Shown: positions 1 to 22,400 of the stretch, piece by piece
Position numbering within the stretch: position 1 is the stretch's first letter
How the letters are laid out: each line of letters starts with the position of its first letter
NCBI RefSeq assembly: GCF_031877795.1
Contig: NC_133935.1
Location: 75,224,303 to 75,288,302, forward strand
Direction of reading: 5' to 3'
Origin: Strix aluco
Taxonomy: Eukaryota; Chordata; Aves; Strigiformes; Strigidae
DNA length: 64,000 nucleotides
Made by a program: the position numbers and the translations under genes
Notes under the pieces: generated by a model
Seen by the model: only the letters and a program-made list of their open reading frames with translations
What the model was told of the DNA's origin: nothing
The model's database searches: none

Positions 1-139
1 AGAATTAGAAGCAGCACGGTTAGCAAAAGAAAAGGAGGAAGAAGAAGTTAGGCAACAAGCATTAGTGGCTAAAAAGGAAAAAGAGATACAGAAAAAAGCA
101 ATCAAGAAAGAAAGGCAAAAACTGAGAACGACATGCAAG
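1..139 (+). CDS. DNAJC2: DNAJC2 exon (truncated by window start)
   Basis: The first base completes a codon begun upstream. It encodes 46 residues rich in Lys, Glu and Arg ([25 protein letters not shown]), the ribosome-binding charged region of the family. The donor is AAG|GTATTT at 139/140. Confidence 0.95.
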
Positions 140-3100
140 GTATTTAAATATTATTATAGTAAAATACAGGTTACATCAGTGAAATTACTGTTTGCTTAGA
201 TCAGACCCTATCACATGCTTACTTGTTCTTCTGGCTGGAGATGGGTACAGAAAGTGGGTTTACTAAAAAGCAAAATACTAAAACACATACTTATCATACA
301 GTTTTGAGTTACGAGTAAAGCTCACCAAATAGGTCAAAACACAGCAGTGGCTGAAGAATGCTGTGTGTTAAGCCTTTCTCTGAAGGAACAGGGCAATAAA
401 GTTCAAGAACTTTGTAGAACATGTATTTCTGCTTCCAGAACTGGAATTACTTTTCTGATAATGAGGCAGATTGTGTTAAAATGATGGAGGAGGTGGAAAA
501 GCTTTGTGATCGTCTTGAGCTAGCAAGGTAAGTCTTCCTGCTGCTGATTTCTGCTCGTTTTGATACCCATCTTTCTACTAGCTATCTGTTGTAACTTAAT
601 AATTTATTTTTAGTCTGCAATGCTTGAATGAAGCACTTACATCCACAACAAGGGAAGGAGGAAAGGCGGCTGTAGTAAAACAGGTAATTATGCTGAGTGT
701 CAAATCAAAATAACAGAGTAATTTGATTTGTGAAATCTACATGACTGAATCGAAGTAAGATACAACATAGCTGCTGTGGAATCCTGCCCATTAAACACAA
801 AGACCTGAGCTTCAGAGTCCCCAGGCGTTGATCTCTGCTCCATTTTACATAGTGCAGTTCATGGCTGGTGAAATAACCAGGGCCAGCTGAGAGAAAAGTA
901 TGCATTTTTAATTAGTAAAGGACACAAAACCTACCATTTGTACAGTATACATGAACAGTAGAGGAATTTAATTTTGCCCAACAATGGGTTGCAATTACCT
1001 AGAGGGGAAGGAGGGCAGCCTTAACCTATTCTGTTAGGAAAGAAAAATCCTGTCTAGGATCCGTGACCTGGGGCTAGATCCACAAAAGGACTTAAGTGCT
1101 GCAGGCCCTGGGCACTGGCAGGGCCAGTGGGTTGGATACCGAAGTATGGGAAAAGCAAGACACTTGTGATCAGGACTTACAAAACACAGCAATGATCTGC
1201 CTATATTTGGCAGCAGGGAAAAGCCATTTGGACTAATAAGGCTGAACCTAACATCCTGCAGAAAGAATAAGGTGCTTTCTCTCATCCACTTTGGATTCAC
1301 AGCTGTGAACTTTCTTTCCTGGTGGGGAAGATGATCTGTCCCCAGTGGAGGGTCAGGTTTACTCATCAGACAACCTAAGACTCAAATCCCTCTTGTTCTA
1401 CAGGGGACTGAATCCAAACTCCCAGTCTCCAGGAGAGTGTTCTAAATACAGGACAGTCACCTTTCTGTCTCTGTTAAAACTGTTCCACTTTAATAAAAAT
1501 TATCTATCAGTCAGGTAACTTTCCTTTTGCCAGGAAGATTTTATTATGAGATAGACAGCAAGAAACCTATTTTGAGCATCCTGCCAACAGGCATAAGTAC
1601 ATATCTTTTTTAATATTGCCAAGACTGGACTGGGCATACTCAGATACATTAAAGATGTGTCACACCACAGTCTCAAGATGTGATTACAGTTCACAGAGAT
1701 GTGTGATGGATAACTTAAGTTCTGCTGAATTGCTTGCTAACACACTACACATGGCCATCTAACCCTAAGCACTTAGTAACTAAAATCTGGGTTGTTGTAG
1801 TTAATGCTAACTTAGTACAACCATAGTAACAGAATTTCTGGCATAACCAGGCTTAGGTAGCAGTTAGGTTGGAAGATTTGGGAATCAGTGTATTCAACAT
1901 GGATGTTTAACTGCCCTCACTAGTCACTTTAAGTCCTTAATACTTTTGTGGATCTGTCCCTGTAAATAAGGTGTTAGCCTGGACATTCATGCTAGATTTA
2001 GAAGTTTTGCCTTAATCCTGGGAATGTTCATTTAACTTCCTGGTGAGCTTGTGATGGATTCCTGCTCTAGTTCCTAACCTGGGATGGCCAAATTTATGCA
2101 TGGGATGGAGGGAAATAATACTGGAGCAGATAAACTCCTCAATTTCCTTATGTATAACGTACAGAACAGAAACTAAGTAAAATTCAAGGCTCAAAGCAAT
2201 TCCAGAGAGAGGGGTTTGTGTCACTGTAAAATGTAAAAATAAATAAATAATGCTTGTTTACAATCCTTCAGATAGAAGAAATAAATGAACAAATAAGGCG
2301 AGAGAAAGAAGAGGCAGAAGCTCGTATGCGTCAAGCAACAAAGAGTTCAGAAAAGTCAACTACTGGTGGTGGAGGGGGAAGCAAAAATTGGCCAGAAGAT
2401 GATTTACAGTTGTTAATTAAAGCTGTAAACCTCTTCCCAGCAGGGACTAACTCAAGGTACTTCTCGGGTTTGGTGTTAAAAGCCCTACTAACAATTTTTA
2501 ATTAAATAACAACCGTAATACAACTTATTTTCAGACCATCCAAAGTATGATGTCAGCATGAGGACTCCTTAAACTTCCTCCTTTTCTTTGTTGAGCACCC
2601 TGTGGTTTGTCTTCTCTTAATACCATGCTCTACACATCACTGGAGTTAGCTCTGGGCCTGTATTGTTTCCCCCCAGACTGGAGCCTTAGTCCATCAGCAA
2701 GATTGTGCTAAGGTGCTTACTACAGCATAGGCTCCGGTCATCAAAGCACAGAACAGTGACCATGGGTAGGAATACAAGCAAACTACTGCTAGTAGCTCCA
2801 CAGTGAATGTGTGGCTGGTTTCTCCTCTACATGGTAGGAGGAAAACATCCAGAGATACAAGTTAAATGCCCCAGCTCTCTTTAGGGGAGAGACAGGGAAA
2901 AAGGGAAAGGCTGGGATTCACAGGAAGCAGCACTGGCAACTGGCTTACTAATAAGCATCAAGAACAGGCACATGCCTTAAATCCTGTTCTTTCCCAGGAG
3001 TGAAATGCTGCCTTCCACTTGGGATTTACAGACTTGAATCTTATTACAAGATTTGGATGCTTGCTTTTTAAAAAAACCCCAAGCTGTCATACTCTTTATG

Positions 3101-6100
3101 GAGATGATACCAGTACCTGTTTCTGTACTGCAGCTCAGCAGTCGAGTACTCATTGAGAACACAGGCCTAGATACAATCCTCCTGTCTGATCAGGTGCAAA
3201 TATTCCCTTCTATTTTCTAAGAATGCACTGGGAATAATTTTGGGGCTAGGCTGTTCTAGCTCTCTCCTGTTGAAGCACCTTTATCTGATGTTTAGGTATT
3301 CTTCTGGGGGCCAGTGGACACAGGGTTAGTAACTTCCCAGCCCTTCCAGTGCAGCCTGTGGTATTTAATCACAGAGGTGTTTAGGGAATTCAGGAAAGCA
3401 ACAGCTGAGCAGAGTTTTGAGGATTAGAGATTTGCACTTACATCTACATTCTACCCTGTCCTTTTTCTGTATTGGAAGCCAAGTTCACCCAAACTGACTG
3501 AATTCTTAAGGGAAATATCCACATGTAGTGACTAAAGCTTTCCAGAATAGTTATGATGAGAGTTTATATGTATTTAAGTATGGTTAAACTTAGGAGTTGA
3601 TATAAATGTGTACAGGAGCTTGACCATAGCTTGTATGAAGATAAGCTATTATGTAATATGCTGGTTTACCCTTTCCATTCTTGCTTTAGGTGGGAAGTTA
3701 TTGCCAATTATATGAACTTGCACTCCACTACTGGAATAAAACGAACAGCAAAAGATGTCATCAATAAAGCAAAGAGCCTCCAAAAGCTTGGTATCTATAT
3801 TACCTTATTTTTGTAATAAGATGGTCTGCATGCTTCTGTACAGCTTGATTTTTCTTTGAACTGCATTGTTTCTATTATGTGAAAATCCTCTGTCTATCCT
3901 CAAAAGAAATGTAGTTCAGAGGGAAGATTAGAGGAGCATTTATGTGATTCAGTATTTTCAGCCTAATGGCTATTGTGTAGGTCACCACTGTGAGAGACTC
4001 TCAGGAACTGTCTTAACCTAACTTGATACACAGATGTTGAGGCCACATGTGTTGTCTAGGCCCCTCTACACTCACACAAATTGGCCTCTGAGAAAGCTCT
4101 CTACGAAGGAAGGCATTCAGAACAAATGGAGTTGATGAAGCTATAAAGATACTTTAAAGAGAGGAATGGGACTCAACACCAGAGTAAGACACCTAAATTA
4201 ATGTGGCTCATCTCCTCTTGTGGTAAACGGAGCCTATAGAGCTCTGGAATATGTTCTCAAGGAAAATCAAAACATTCCACTATAGAAGAAGAAAACAAAG
4301 TTTTCAAGAAGTTTCACCATTCCAAACCACATACCTGCACAAGGAGGACCCAGATATTCCCAGTGTTCCTGCCCCTCTGACATGCTTGTACTCTGTGAGC
4401 TTTGTGCCACAGCCCGAATTTGAAAGAATAATCCCTCTTGATTTCACTGAAATTGCAGATTCAGGCTTAAACTTATACAGAGAAAGCATTCATCTGAGCA
4501 GTATAAAGCAGGATAGGGGGTGGACAGTCTGACACTTTGAGCAAAGTTTATTGGACCCTGAAAGACTTTTTTTTTTTTTTTAATCTACCAACCTCTTTAC
4601 CATCATTTTAAAGGAACTACGAACTTGGTTTTTTGATTATTAGTTTACAGTAATCTGCTGCACAATGTTTTTCTTACTATATCTGGCTTTCATTTTGTTG
4701 CAATAATTATTCAATGTCTGTTGCTTACAGACCCTCATCAAAAAGATGACATAAACAAGAAAGCATTTGACAAATTTAAAAAAGAACACGGTGTGGTGCC
4801 TCAGATGGACAGTGCTGCCCCCTCGGAACGATTTGAAGGTAAAGGTGAACAGGAAGTCCTTCCTGCAGAGTTGTCTCCCCTGTGCATCTTAGTAAGAAAG
4901 TAATCCAGAATTTACTTAAGACTTGATTACTTACAAATTTACGTAGCAACTAAGTGATCCAGGCTCTGTGACTGGATTTGAGGGTTTCTGGTAGAGACAG
5001 TACAAACCACAGTTAACTAGTGACAGTTTGAAGTGCTTCCTGGTTCAGTCTGATGCTGAGATTATCCGTTCCTCAGAGGGTGTGACATTTTCAGGTAAGA
5101 GTAGGCCTGAGCAGATGCACTTGGGATACAGGATCATCCTACAGCTAAGTTTTGGTCTCCTCTTAAACCACAAACACCTCCCATCAAATTTTCCAGACAC
5201 TTGCAGGAGGCTGTGTTTCCTTACTAAGCGTTCCTTAACATAACGCAAAAGCATTGCTGCCCTAATGCTGTGGCTTCCCGGGGCAGTTACAGTGATCTAA
5301 CACCCAGCTGACAATGAAAGATGTTACCTTCTATAACTCCTCTGGGCTTTAAATAAAGATCCCAAGGGCCACTTGTCCAGTCAGTTTCAGGGTTGTTTGG
5401 GTGTTTTTTTCGGGTTTTTAGTTCTGGGTAGCCCTTAGGTCAGACTACTTGTATCACAAAACTGCAAGGATTTTAAATCAACTGTAATCAATTTTACAGT
5501 ATTTTCTTAGGCTTATCTCATAGACTCATTTTCTTACTGTCACTTTTGCATTTAAAACCAGGATCACCTTTAGATTCATCCCCTTGGACTACAGAAGAAC
5601 AAAAGCTTTTAGAACAAGCATTGAAGACTTACCCAGTAAATACTCCTGAAAGATGGGAGAAAATAGCAGCAGCTGTTCCAGGCCGGTCAAAAAAAGACTG
5701 CATGAAGCGATATAAGGTAAGGTACCTCACCTCCTTCCAGGACTGTAATTACCCAGGTCTTGTTAGAATCCTTTGCTTCTAATATTGCTTTCCCTACCAG
5801 AGACAGTATCTGACAACAGCAAACTAGCATAAGATGGAGCCTTATGGAGAAAGTGTTTGGTTTGGGGTTTTTGCTAACTCACTGCTCTTTTGGGGCTAAG
5901 GACTAAGTTCTCCTCAGTGAAAGTAGTGGCTCTGGAAGCTCGGAAGGGAAATACGTCTCATGAAGTCTGTCTTACAATTTGTCAGCAAGCTCTCGTAGAT
6001 GGTAAAGTCCTATCCCTAGTCTTCTGTAGGTGATGTTCCTGCTACAGAGGAAGTAGATATGCATTGACCTTCCATGAATTTATTTGTTTCTAAGAGAAAT

Positions 6101-6321
6101 TGTTTTAAGGTATTAAACTGTCTAGATTCCTCACTAGGTTGAGAGCTAAAGTGTTTCAGGCTGAATATATGTAGTGTTCTAAACCACAGTATTGTTAGCA
6201 ATTTCCACATTTACGTAAGTTGTGTTTTTGTTTTCCAACTCTCCAGGAACTCGTTGAAATGGTCAAGGCGAAGAAAGCTGCTCAAGAACAAGTGATGAAT
6301 GCTACTAAAGTCAAGAAATGA
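1..6321 (+). CDS. DNAJC2: DNAJC2 (MPP11/ZRF1), 3' part, eight exons
   Basis: Spliced gene, 5' end outside the window. Exons 1-139, 439-527, 614-683, 2272-2456, 3690-3790, 4731-4838, 5562-5716 and 6247-6321 join in frame and give 306 residues plus TGA. This corresponds to about the last half of the ~621-aa vertebrate protein, so the J domain lies upstream. Order seen: a charged Lys/Glu-rich helix (residues 1-46 of this part), a helical segment with FSDNEAD and [14 protein letters not shown], a Gly-rich linker, SANT domain 1 (about 135-197, Trp at NWPEDD and RWEVIANYM) and SANT domain 2 (about 237-295, [21 protein letters not shown]). Known family role: with HSPA14 it forms the mammalian ribosome-associated chaperone complex; as ZRF1 it binds monoubiquitylated H2A and displaces PRC1. 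It converges with PMPCB. Identity is certain from near-continuous similarity to the human protein; no break is seen. Confidence 0.97.
439..527 (+). CDS. DNAJC2: DNAJC2 exon, FSDNEAD helix
   Basis: Acceptor TTCCAG|AACTGG and donor GCAAG|GTAAGT. It reads [19 protein letters not shown] and on to CDRLELA, with a serine codon split across the next intron. Confidence 0.96.
614..683 (+). CDS. DNAJC2: DNAJC2 exon, LQCLNEAL segment
   Basis: Acceptor TTTTAG|T and donor AAACAG|GTAATT. It completes the split serine and encodes 23 residues starting [17 protein letters not shown]. The following intron (684-2271) is about 1.6 kb; I see no gene or clear repeat in it. Confidence 0.95.
2272..2456 (+). CDS. 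DNAJC2: DNAJC2 exon, Gly linker and start of SANT 1
   Basis: Acceptor CCTTCAG|ATAGAAG and donor TCAAG|GTACTT. It encodes [19 protein letters not shown], a GGGGGS linker and the first part of SANT 1 ([19 protein letters not shown]). An arginine codon is split into the next exon. Intron 2457-3689 has no recognised feature. Confidence 0.97.
3690..3790 (+). CDS. DNAJC2: DNAJC2 exon, second half of SANT 1
   Basis: Acceptor GCTTTAG|G and donor CTTG|GTATCT. It encodes [18 protein letters not shown] and [16 protein letters not shown], the recognition-helix side of SANT 1. Intron 3791-4730 contains an open frame of 93 codons at 4251-4532 with no family resemblance, and a T-run near 4566. Confidence 0.97.
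4731..4838 (+). CDS. DNAJC2: DNAJC2 exon, inter-SANT segment
   Basis: Acceptor CTTACAG|AC and donor TTTGAAG|GTAAAG. It encodes [20 protein letters not shown] and on to SERFEG, matching the conserved link between the two SANT domains. Intron 4839-5561 holds no recognised element. Confidence 0.97.
5562..5716 (+). CDS. DNAJC2: DNAJC2 exon, SANT 2
   Basis: Acceptor AACCAG|GATCAC and donor TATAAG|GTAAGG. It encodes [20 protein letters not shown], then [20 protein letters not shown], the core of SANT 2. The first four residues (SPLD) differ from human PYTD, a variable spot. Intron 5717-6246 has no recognised element. Confidence 0.97.
6247..6321 (+). CDS. DNAJC2: DNAJC2 terminal coding exon
   Basis: Acceptor CTCCAG|GAACTC. 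It encodes [20 protein letters not shown] then KVKK and TGA at 6319-6321. The lysine-rich C-terminus is as in other vertebrates. Confidence 0.97.
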   Translation, partial: ELVEMVKAKKAAQEQVMNATKVKK

Positions 6322-6347
6322 CTCTTACTGACAATCTTTTGTTTTAT

Positions 6348-6353
6348 AATAAA
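6348..6353 (+). promoter_or_regulatory. DNAJC2: DNAJC2 poly(A) signal AATAAA
   Basis: A canonical AATAAA lies 27 bases after the stop codon, with a T-rich stretch about 15-25 bases further on. If used, the 3' UTR is only about 50 nt. Confidence 0.75.
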
Positions 6354-6425
6354 AATGCAAATACTGTACATGTTTTCATTCCTTCCTTAATTATACAGAT
6401 ACACAGGACTGGCTGGTTCTTGAGT

Positions 6426-6431
6426 TTTAAT
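6426..6431 (-). promoter_or_regulatory. PMPCB: PMPCB candidate poly(A) signal ATTAAA
   Basis: On the - strand the common variant ATTAAA lies 110 nt after the PMPCB stop codon. It is the nearest good signal; the next AATAAA on this strand (6079-6084) is inside DNAJC2 and would make the two transcripts overlap. Confidence 0.5.
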
Positions 6432-6540
6432 CTTCTCAAATGCACTTCTCCAACTCAAAAGCTTTAAACAGGGGTAGAGTTGTTTGTTGGGGGGGTTTTT
6501 GGTTTGGTGTGTGGCGGGGTTTTTTTAAAGTTCTTGTTAT

Positions 6541-16063
<9,523 letters not shown>

Positions 16064-16365
16064 CTTGGCGAGCGGGTGGGCGGGGCGGTGGCGGCGGCCT
16101 TCCGGCGGGTGGCGCGCAGGCGCACAGGCAGCTGCGTTCCTCCCCCGCCGCTTGACGCTCCCTTTCTGTGGGTCCACCGTGGCCTGGCAGCGCTTGAGAG
16201 TGTCACCCCCCAGCCCCCGGTTAAAACTGCCTCCTCGCCTTTACCTGCCCTTCTCCTAGCTAGCCACCATGGCAGCGTGGTAATCTCTCCTCAGAGCCCC
16301 TTAGGGCGCTGCTGCTGCCCGTGGCCCCGGGAGGGGGTTGAGCCCTGTGCGAGCAGGTGTAAACC

Positions 16366-16397
16366 GGGGGGGGGGAGGGGGGGGAGGGGGGGGAGGG
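16366..16397 (+). repeat. G-run, potential quadruplex
   Basis: Thirty-two bases of G interrupted by single A: ten G, A, eight G, A, eight G, A, three G. It sits about 300 bp upstream of the PMPCB start. It satisfies the G-quadruplex pattern on the + strand, which is the template strand for PMPCB. Confidence 0.8.
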
Positions 16398-16450
16398 CCT
16401 CGACGAGGCCTCAGCGGTGTGGGCCCAGCAATGGGAACGACGCCCAGTAC

Positions 16451-19400
16451 CTGATCCGAACTACAGAAAGTTTGTATTCTTCACAAAAGCACTACTTCCC
16501 CTACAATTCCTACTTTCAGTGGGATGCTCCCAAGCTATTCCAGAGCTGGCTAATTATAAACTGCGCAAAAATGGCCCTGCTTTCCTAGTCGCTCCACAGA
16601 ACAGTGCAACTCAGGAAAGGCATCTTTCAATAAACCATTATTGCCAGTTTTAGTAACCACAAAGTCCTGCATTTCTTCAGTTAGTTTGTGGACTGCTGTG
16701 GGTAGAGCTTACCGCCCACTGAGGCTCCTTTGGCCACGTGTTTCCACGCAGCGTTGAACAAGGCTGTTTTGGCTAGTTGAGGGCGCTGCACTTCCTTCAA
16801 GACGGATCCACCCTAACTGGGGAAATCCCGAGACTGAGACATGATAATATGCTAAAGTTTTGTTTTTAAAACTATTCTGAATATATGCAACGTACCTAAA
16901 AGACTGAACTGTTACAGATAGGAAAGCTTCACCAACACCAGTAAATTCAGTGCTCCACCGCAGCCAGCTGGCAGGGAACTCCCTCAGCTCCCAGCACAAG
17001 ACTGGCCTGTGCAAACCACCTGCTGGGAATGGTCCCTCCCAGCTGCCAGGGGCTGGGAAGAGCTTGTGGGAATGGTACTGGACAAGAGCCAAATTTGGGC
17101 TGGAAAAAGTTCTGGCAATGTACTAGTAGAGGCAACTTAATTTCAGTGCCAAAGATCATTCTTGAGTATGTTTGGAGTGTATGGCTGTAGGTAAGTAGGT
17201 ATAGACATGCAGAAAGCAGTGCTCTTAGTTTTTACTTCCTGTTTACATTTTTTACTTTCTTCCTGGAGTTCAGGCTGTTCATTTGGCTAATCAAATATTA
17301 TCTCAAAAATGAAGGAAAAACCGAGGTGACACTCTATTACTTGTACAAGTCCCACAGTGTGTTAAGTGTGACAGAATACAAAGAAACAAAATACTACTTA
17401 AAAAAAAAAAAATCTGTACTACTTATGCTGGGGGGAAGGCACTGGTTTTTTGGTACTATTTTCCTAACCCATGAAACGCCCCCTCTGCCTCAGAGTGTAG
17501 CACAGTACTTCTGACATCCCCTGCCTAAGTACAGATACTACAGACCTTCCCTACTGCTGTCTTGCTCTGCTCCAAAAAGAGAGAGAAAGCTGGGCTCTCA
17601 GTAGATGACCAGAAAGAAGATGATCTTGGGCCCCAGATGTAGTATTGCCTTTTCCCAGGTCCTTCAGCACCTACCTTCTGTGGATCCTGTGCTTTCCTTT
17701 TTTATAGATACAGCCAGTTTCTGAAGGAGCTCAGAGCTGAGTTGATGAGTGCCCGCAGTCACTCCTTCTCTTGCTCAGGGCTCTACTTCCACGCTGGGTC
17801 TCAAAAATGGTGGGAACTGGGGATCCTTTTGCTCAGTGTGAGCTGTCTCCTACAACTGCCAAGGTCCTCTTACCTACAGTTGATTTACAAGAGCTGTCAG
17901 AAGTGGTGCTCCCTTCCCCCTGAAACGTTACCAGTCACATGAAGATTTTAGGTGGCAAAACTACTGTAACTCACAAATGACAGTGACAGTTGTCCGTAGC
18001 TGCTGAGCTGTCTCAGATGCTAAAGCTTCAGAAGGCTATTCACCATGATTTACCTTCTCAGACTCCAAAACATGGAGCAATTTCAGAAAAAGCAATTGTA
18101 TTTTAAATATATAGCTTTTCTGGAATATTTTTTGTGTGTAGGCAAGTTCTTACTCCCTTGGCAGTTCAGAATGGAATTGTACTGAGCAGCCTAAAAAGTT
18201 TGTGCTGCCAGTTCATATGCTGTGTGCTTAAACAGCAGCTTTAATCCTGCAGCAGGGCCTGTCCAGTTCCTGTCACAAGGACTGTAATTGCATGAAAACA
18301 GTAAAACACAAAAGCATGATATACTGCATACATTGAAAAATAAAAGTGGAAACTGTTGTTAACACACTCCTTAAAATACAAACCTAAATTCCAAGAAACC
18401 AGATGCTGCCTAATTTGACAATGACCCCTTGATCGTGTATGTAACTGTAGATCTCTGTGACTGAAATTATTATTGTTACTGTTAGTTTGCTGCCTGTACT
18501 ATTTTAGTACCCACATAACCTATGTAAGAAGGATCTTGCAGCTGCAAAGTAGGCACACCCTTTCATCAGAGAATTTACATTGGAGGCAAATTAGTTTCCA
18601 TGGAATAGAAAATCTAACCTTACATGAAGCTAGCTACTTCTTCTTTCTTTCATTTACTTTCTCCCTTTTAGTTTATGCATATTCAAAAGATCCATCCAGT
18701 TCCAGCATTTTTTAAATTTCAGATATATCTGTGAAGTTGTAAAATAAAAAAGCAAAGCAGCAAACTGTGCATTTGAAAATTAAAATTAAGTTTCTCTTCC
18801 ATTTTACAGTTAGATCTAACTGATCTCATTATGCTGGGATTTATCTCAAAGATGTTTTACCAGACTTCACTAAGCCATTAGCCATCCTCCATCCTAGAAA
18901 TTTGAATCCTTGCTAGACATAGAATTACAGCTTAAGATAAACTGATTATCCTCATAATATGTCTCCTACTTAACAAAATAGCAGTGTCTCATATGTAAAT
19001 GCAATCTAAAGTTTAGCATCCAGCAAAGGTCATTAGAGAGATGCAACTTTAAATCAAGAAATGTCATTATTCAGCTAAAAATGCAGTATAATAAAACAAA
19101 TACTGGTGTTCTAACAGTAGGAGCTGAATATATAACCATTCACCACTGAATTCTTACAAAACACTACTTTTTAAACAGCTTTAACAATCTCTTTTTACAA
19201 TTAGATTATTTATAAATGGACTATTATAACAATGAATGCTCACAATATCCCTCTGGTTTAGGTAAACAATATTATCTGCAGCTTCCAGATGGAGAAAAGG
19301 AGACCTTTCTTCATAGTTCTTATGTGTCCAGTCTCGAGCAACAAAGTAGAAGGGCCAGGATTAACACAGGGGGTTCTATATAAAAAATGTCCTTGTTATT

Positions 19401-22400
19401 TATCCTGCAGTCAACAGCATGATACATAAATAGTTGCCTGTCAAGTTCAGGATGCCATGGAGCCTTGTGAAATGGGTGGATGATACAGGTGAGACTCTCA
19501 GGATGACAATCTGGTTCATTCAAATCCAAACTCCAGATTTCACCCCAAGTATGAAGAGCATTGTGCTTTACACTAAGTAGCTATTTTAGATTAGCATCCC
19601 TCATAAACAGGTTTCTGGAAAAAGACCAAATGGCACTTTCAGTTTTTAAGCAGGTTTTACCCTTCAAACTCGTCAGGAACTTCACCAAAACCAGTAGTAA
19701 TATACAGTCTGAATTATACAATTCCAACTGGTTTTCTGAGGAAATGAGGTTTCCATGCTCATTATGGTACAATATCAACGAAATGACAGAGAGATCTCTA
19801 AGATAAGGCCATTCCTATGTCTCATGAAAATGAGCAGCCAGAAGCCGCCAGCTGAGGGGAAGGCTGCAGTATCAGCGCACACACACAGGGAGAGACTCTA
19901 CGATACCCAATATGAAAAAAGTTGTGGCTGGTTCCAGCACTCATAGAACTAGCTGGTTGCTTCTAGAGTAATACTTCTACTTTATAAAACAATTCCATGT
20001 AGTAGCTGTGAAAGTGATATAAATCAGAAATCTCCATATACATACCTGATGCATGTATAACCATGTGTCAACACAGGGGCTGAACACAATACTTTGAAAT
20101 CAGCACTGCTATAACTCTGAACTAGGATGACAATCTTAATATGAGCAAAGAAAGCATGATGACATTGAAAGGTTTTTCTTTCAATTATGTAGATAGAATA
20201 TTTCTTCTGAAATAAAGAAAAAGTTCATATCAGCAAGACACACTATCACAATCAGGTTACTATAGAAGTAGTCGGGAGGAGCTACCCTGAATTACAGGTT
20301 GATTCAACTCCAGACAAGAGGCCACAGCAACTGAGCATCAGAACAGCATTGCTCAGGAAAAAGACCTTCAAAACTGCTGAAACCAGCACACAGTAAAAGC
20401 ATTAACAATTGAAATTGCCTTCAGCTAAACTACTGTTTAGTGCTGTGTTGGCTTTTTGTAGAGTCATCATGTTCACTGTTTATTTACAATCCACTATGTT
20501 TTTAAAGCAATGATACAGTATTGCACTTAATGAATATGCCAAAATTCTGCTGCCAGGAATTGGCTTTAGCTTAGCCAAGCAAGCAGAATTCAAGCAAGCC
20601 TAAAAACATGGGCTCAAGAAACAATACTTTTTTGCAGAGGAGTGGGTTTTTTTGTGAATAAAGCTGTTTTGAGATTACAAATCAAACTTTATGGACACTG
20701 TGTTGTCCAATTTTCATACCAGCTGCTCACTGGCATCCAGATGATTATATTTATCAGTATCACCTGCAGGTTATCCTTCAGCTAATTAAATTGCAAATAG
20801 CTTTTCTTTCCCATGGTTAATCAGCGGGCAGCAACTGCAAAGGCCTACAGGCCACTGACAGTGGTCTTTTGTACTCTCAAACTGTAAGGATGGCTGTCTA
20901 AATTAAACATAAAGGCTGTTGGCTGAATTTATAACATTTCAGTTGCTCATTAACAGAGCACTCTTTTGAAGCTGCCGATTAAAAACTTTCTTCAGGGAAT
21001 GTTATAGTATTCCATCTGCATGCAGGTTTTTTTCCTCATAGGTTATGCACTGAAATAAGAAAGAGGGACCTGTCTAAGTACCAACTTACTACATGACTTC
21101 TGAAGGCTTTATCAGAAAGATAAATTGAAGGATTTTGGATAGTTCATAACAACACTTTTTCAAGAACATGCCAAACAGAAGATTCAGCCTGATGCAGTAA
21201 CTCAATAGGAAATTCCTGTGGGTAAGTTAATCTGATTTAGCAAAACAGATAGGTTTCTTCTTGCCTTTTAGCAGGCTCACTACAGAACAAGGATCTTAGA
21301 AATTAGTCCTTTTTTGTGGCATTCTGTACAAGTGTCATTTCCGTACCTCCCTTTGATTATAACCACATACAGGTGCATTGTTTTATATCATTATTCTGAT
21401 TTGATGGTGGATGAGCTCCCAAAACTCCAACGTTTATTACAACGTTTTGCTCGTTTTAAGAAAAGGTCACTTTTCTTCACTGGTCACTTCTCCAGAAAAT
21501 ATTTAAAAGGTCACCCAAGTCTCTAGTATAATTCAATAGAAATGAACACAATGAAAAATTAAATTAATGCAATTACTGAAAATCTCAGAATCAGGCAGCC
21601 AAGACAGCCACCATTCCTTGAATCTGTGATTCATTCTTCTTCTATTCAGACATCGTTCTGGTAGCAATGCTGTGAGCAGCTTTTCTTAACAATCTATTGG
21701 AGGAGAGTAGATTTTCCATTACACAAAAATGCTGTTAATGCTACTTGCCACATCTTATAATATAGTAAATGTACAGTTACATGCTATTCTAATATCCAGA
21801 TAACTGAGTTTTCTCTTTTATCTCCTCTCTTAAACCCTGTTTTCTCAATCTCTAATCCCCATAATCTCAGTAATGCTTAAGTAAGCATTAGCAAACACAA
21901 ACTACAGACCATGTGGTTTTATACAGATATTAATACAGTGTGAGTATAGACTTACACAAAATAGTCATTGATCCAGGGCAGTTTTTCTTTAGCTACCACA
22001 GTCCCCTGTTGCAGTTTTAACTGTGGAAGGAATATATATAAGCATTCAGTTTTTACATCTGTGTCCAGCTTCTTAACTGGTTCCATAGCCTGGACTGATT
22101 GCCATGATGCTGTAGACTCTTCAGGGTCCATGATGCAACTGCAGGCTGGGCAAATTTGAGTCCTGGCTCATCTGAGTGTGCTGTAGGCCTGCCTTGTGCT
22201 CATGTACTAAGGTGGTATCACACATAACTGCAGCCGTATAAAACTAGTTCTTTACACTCTCTCAACAGGGAAACAGGCACCTCCAAAATGTGGATTATCT
22301 GTTGTACTCTGGACACCCCTCTTTGGATGATTACTAAGGAATATCTCTTCATGGTACTTCTCTCTCCCAGTGAATGTAGAGGAACAAATGACTAGTTCAG

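Noticed and set aside
4251-4532. 93-codon + strand open frame in a DNAJC2 intron
   Set aside because: It does not match the DNAJC2 protein, and the flanking exons join in frame without it.
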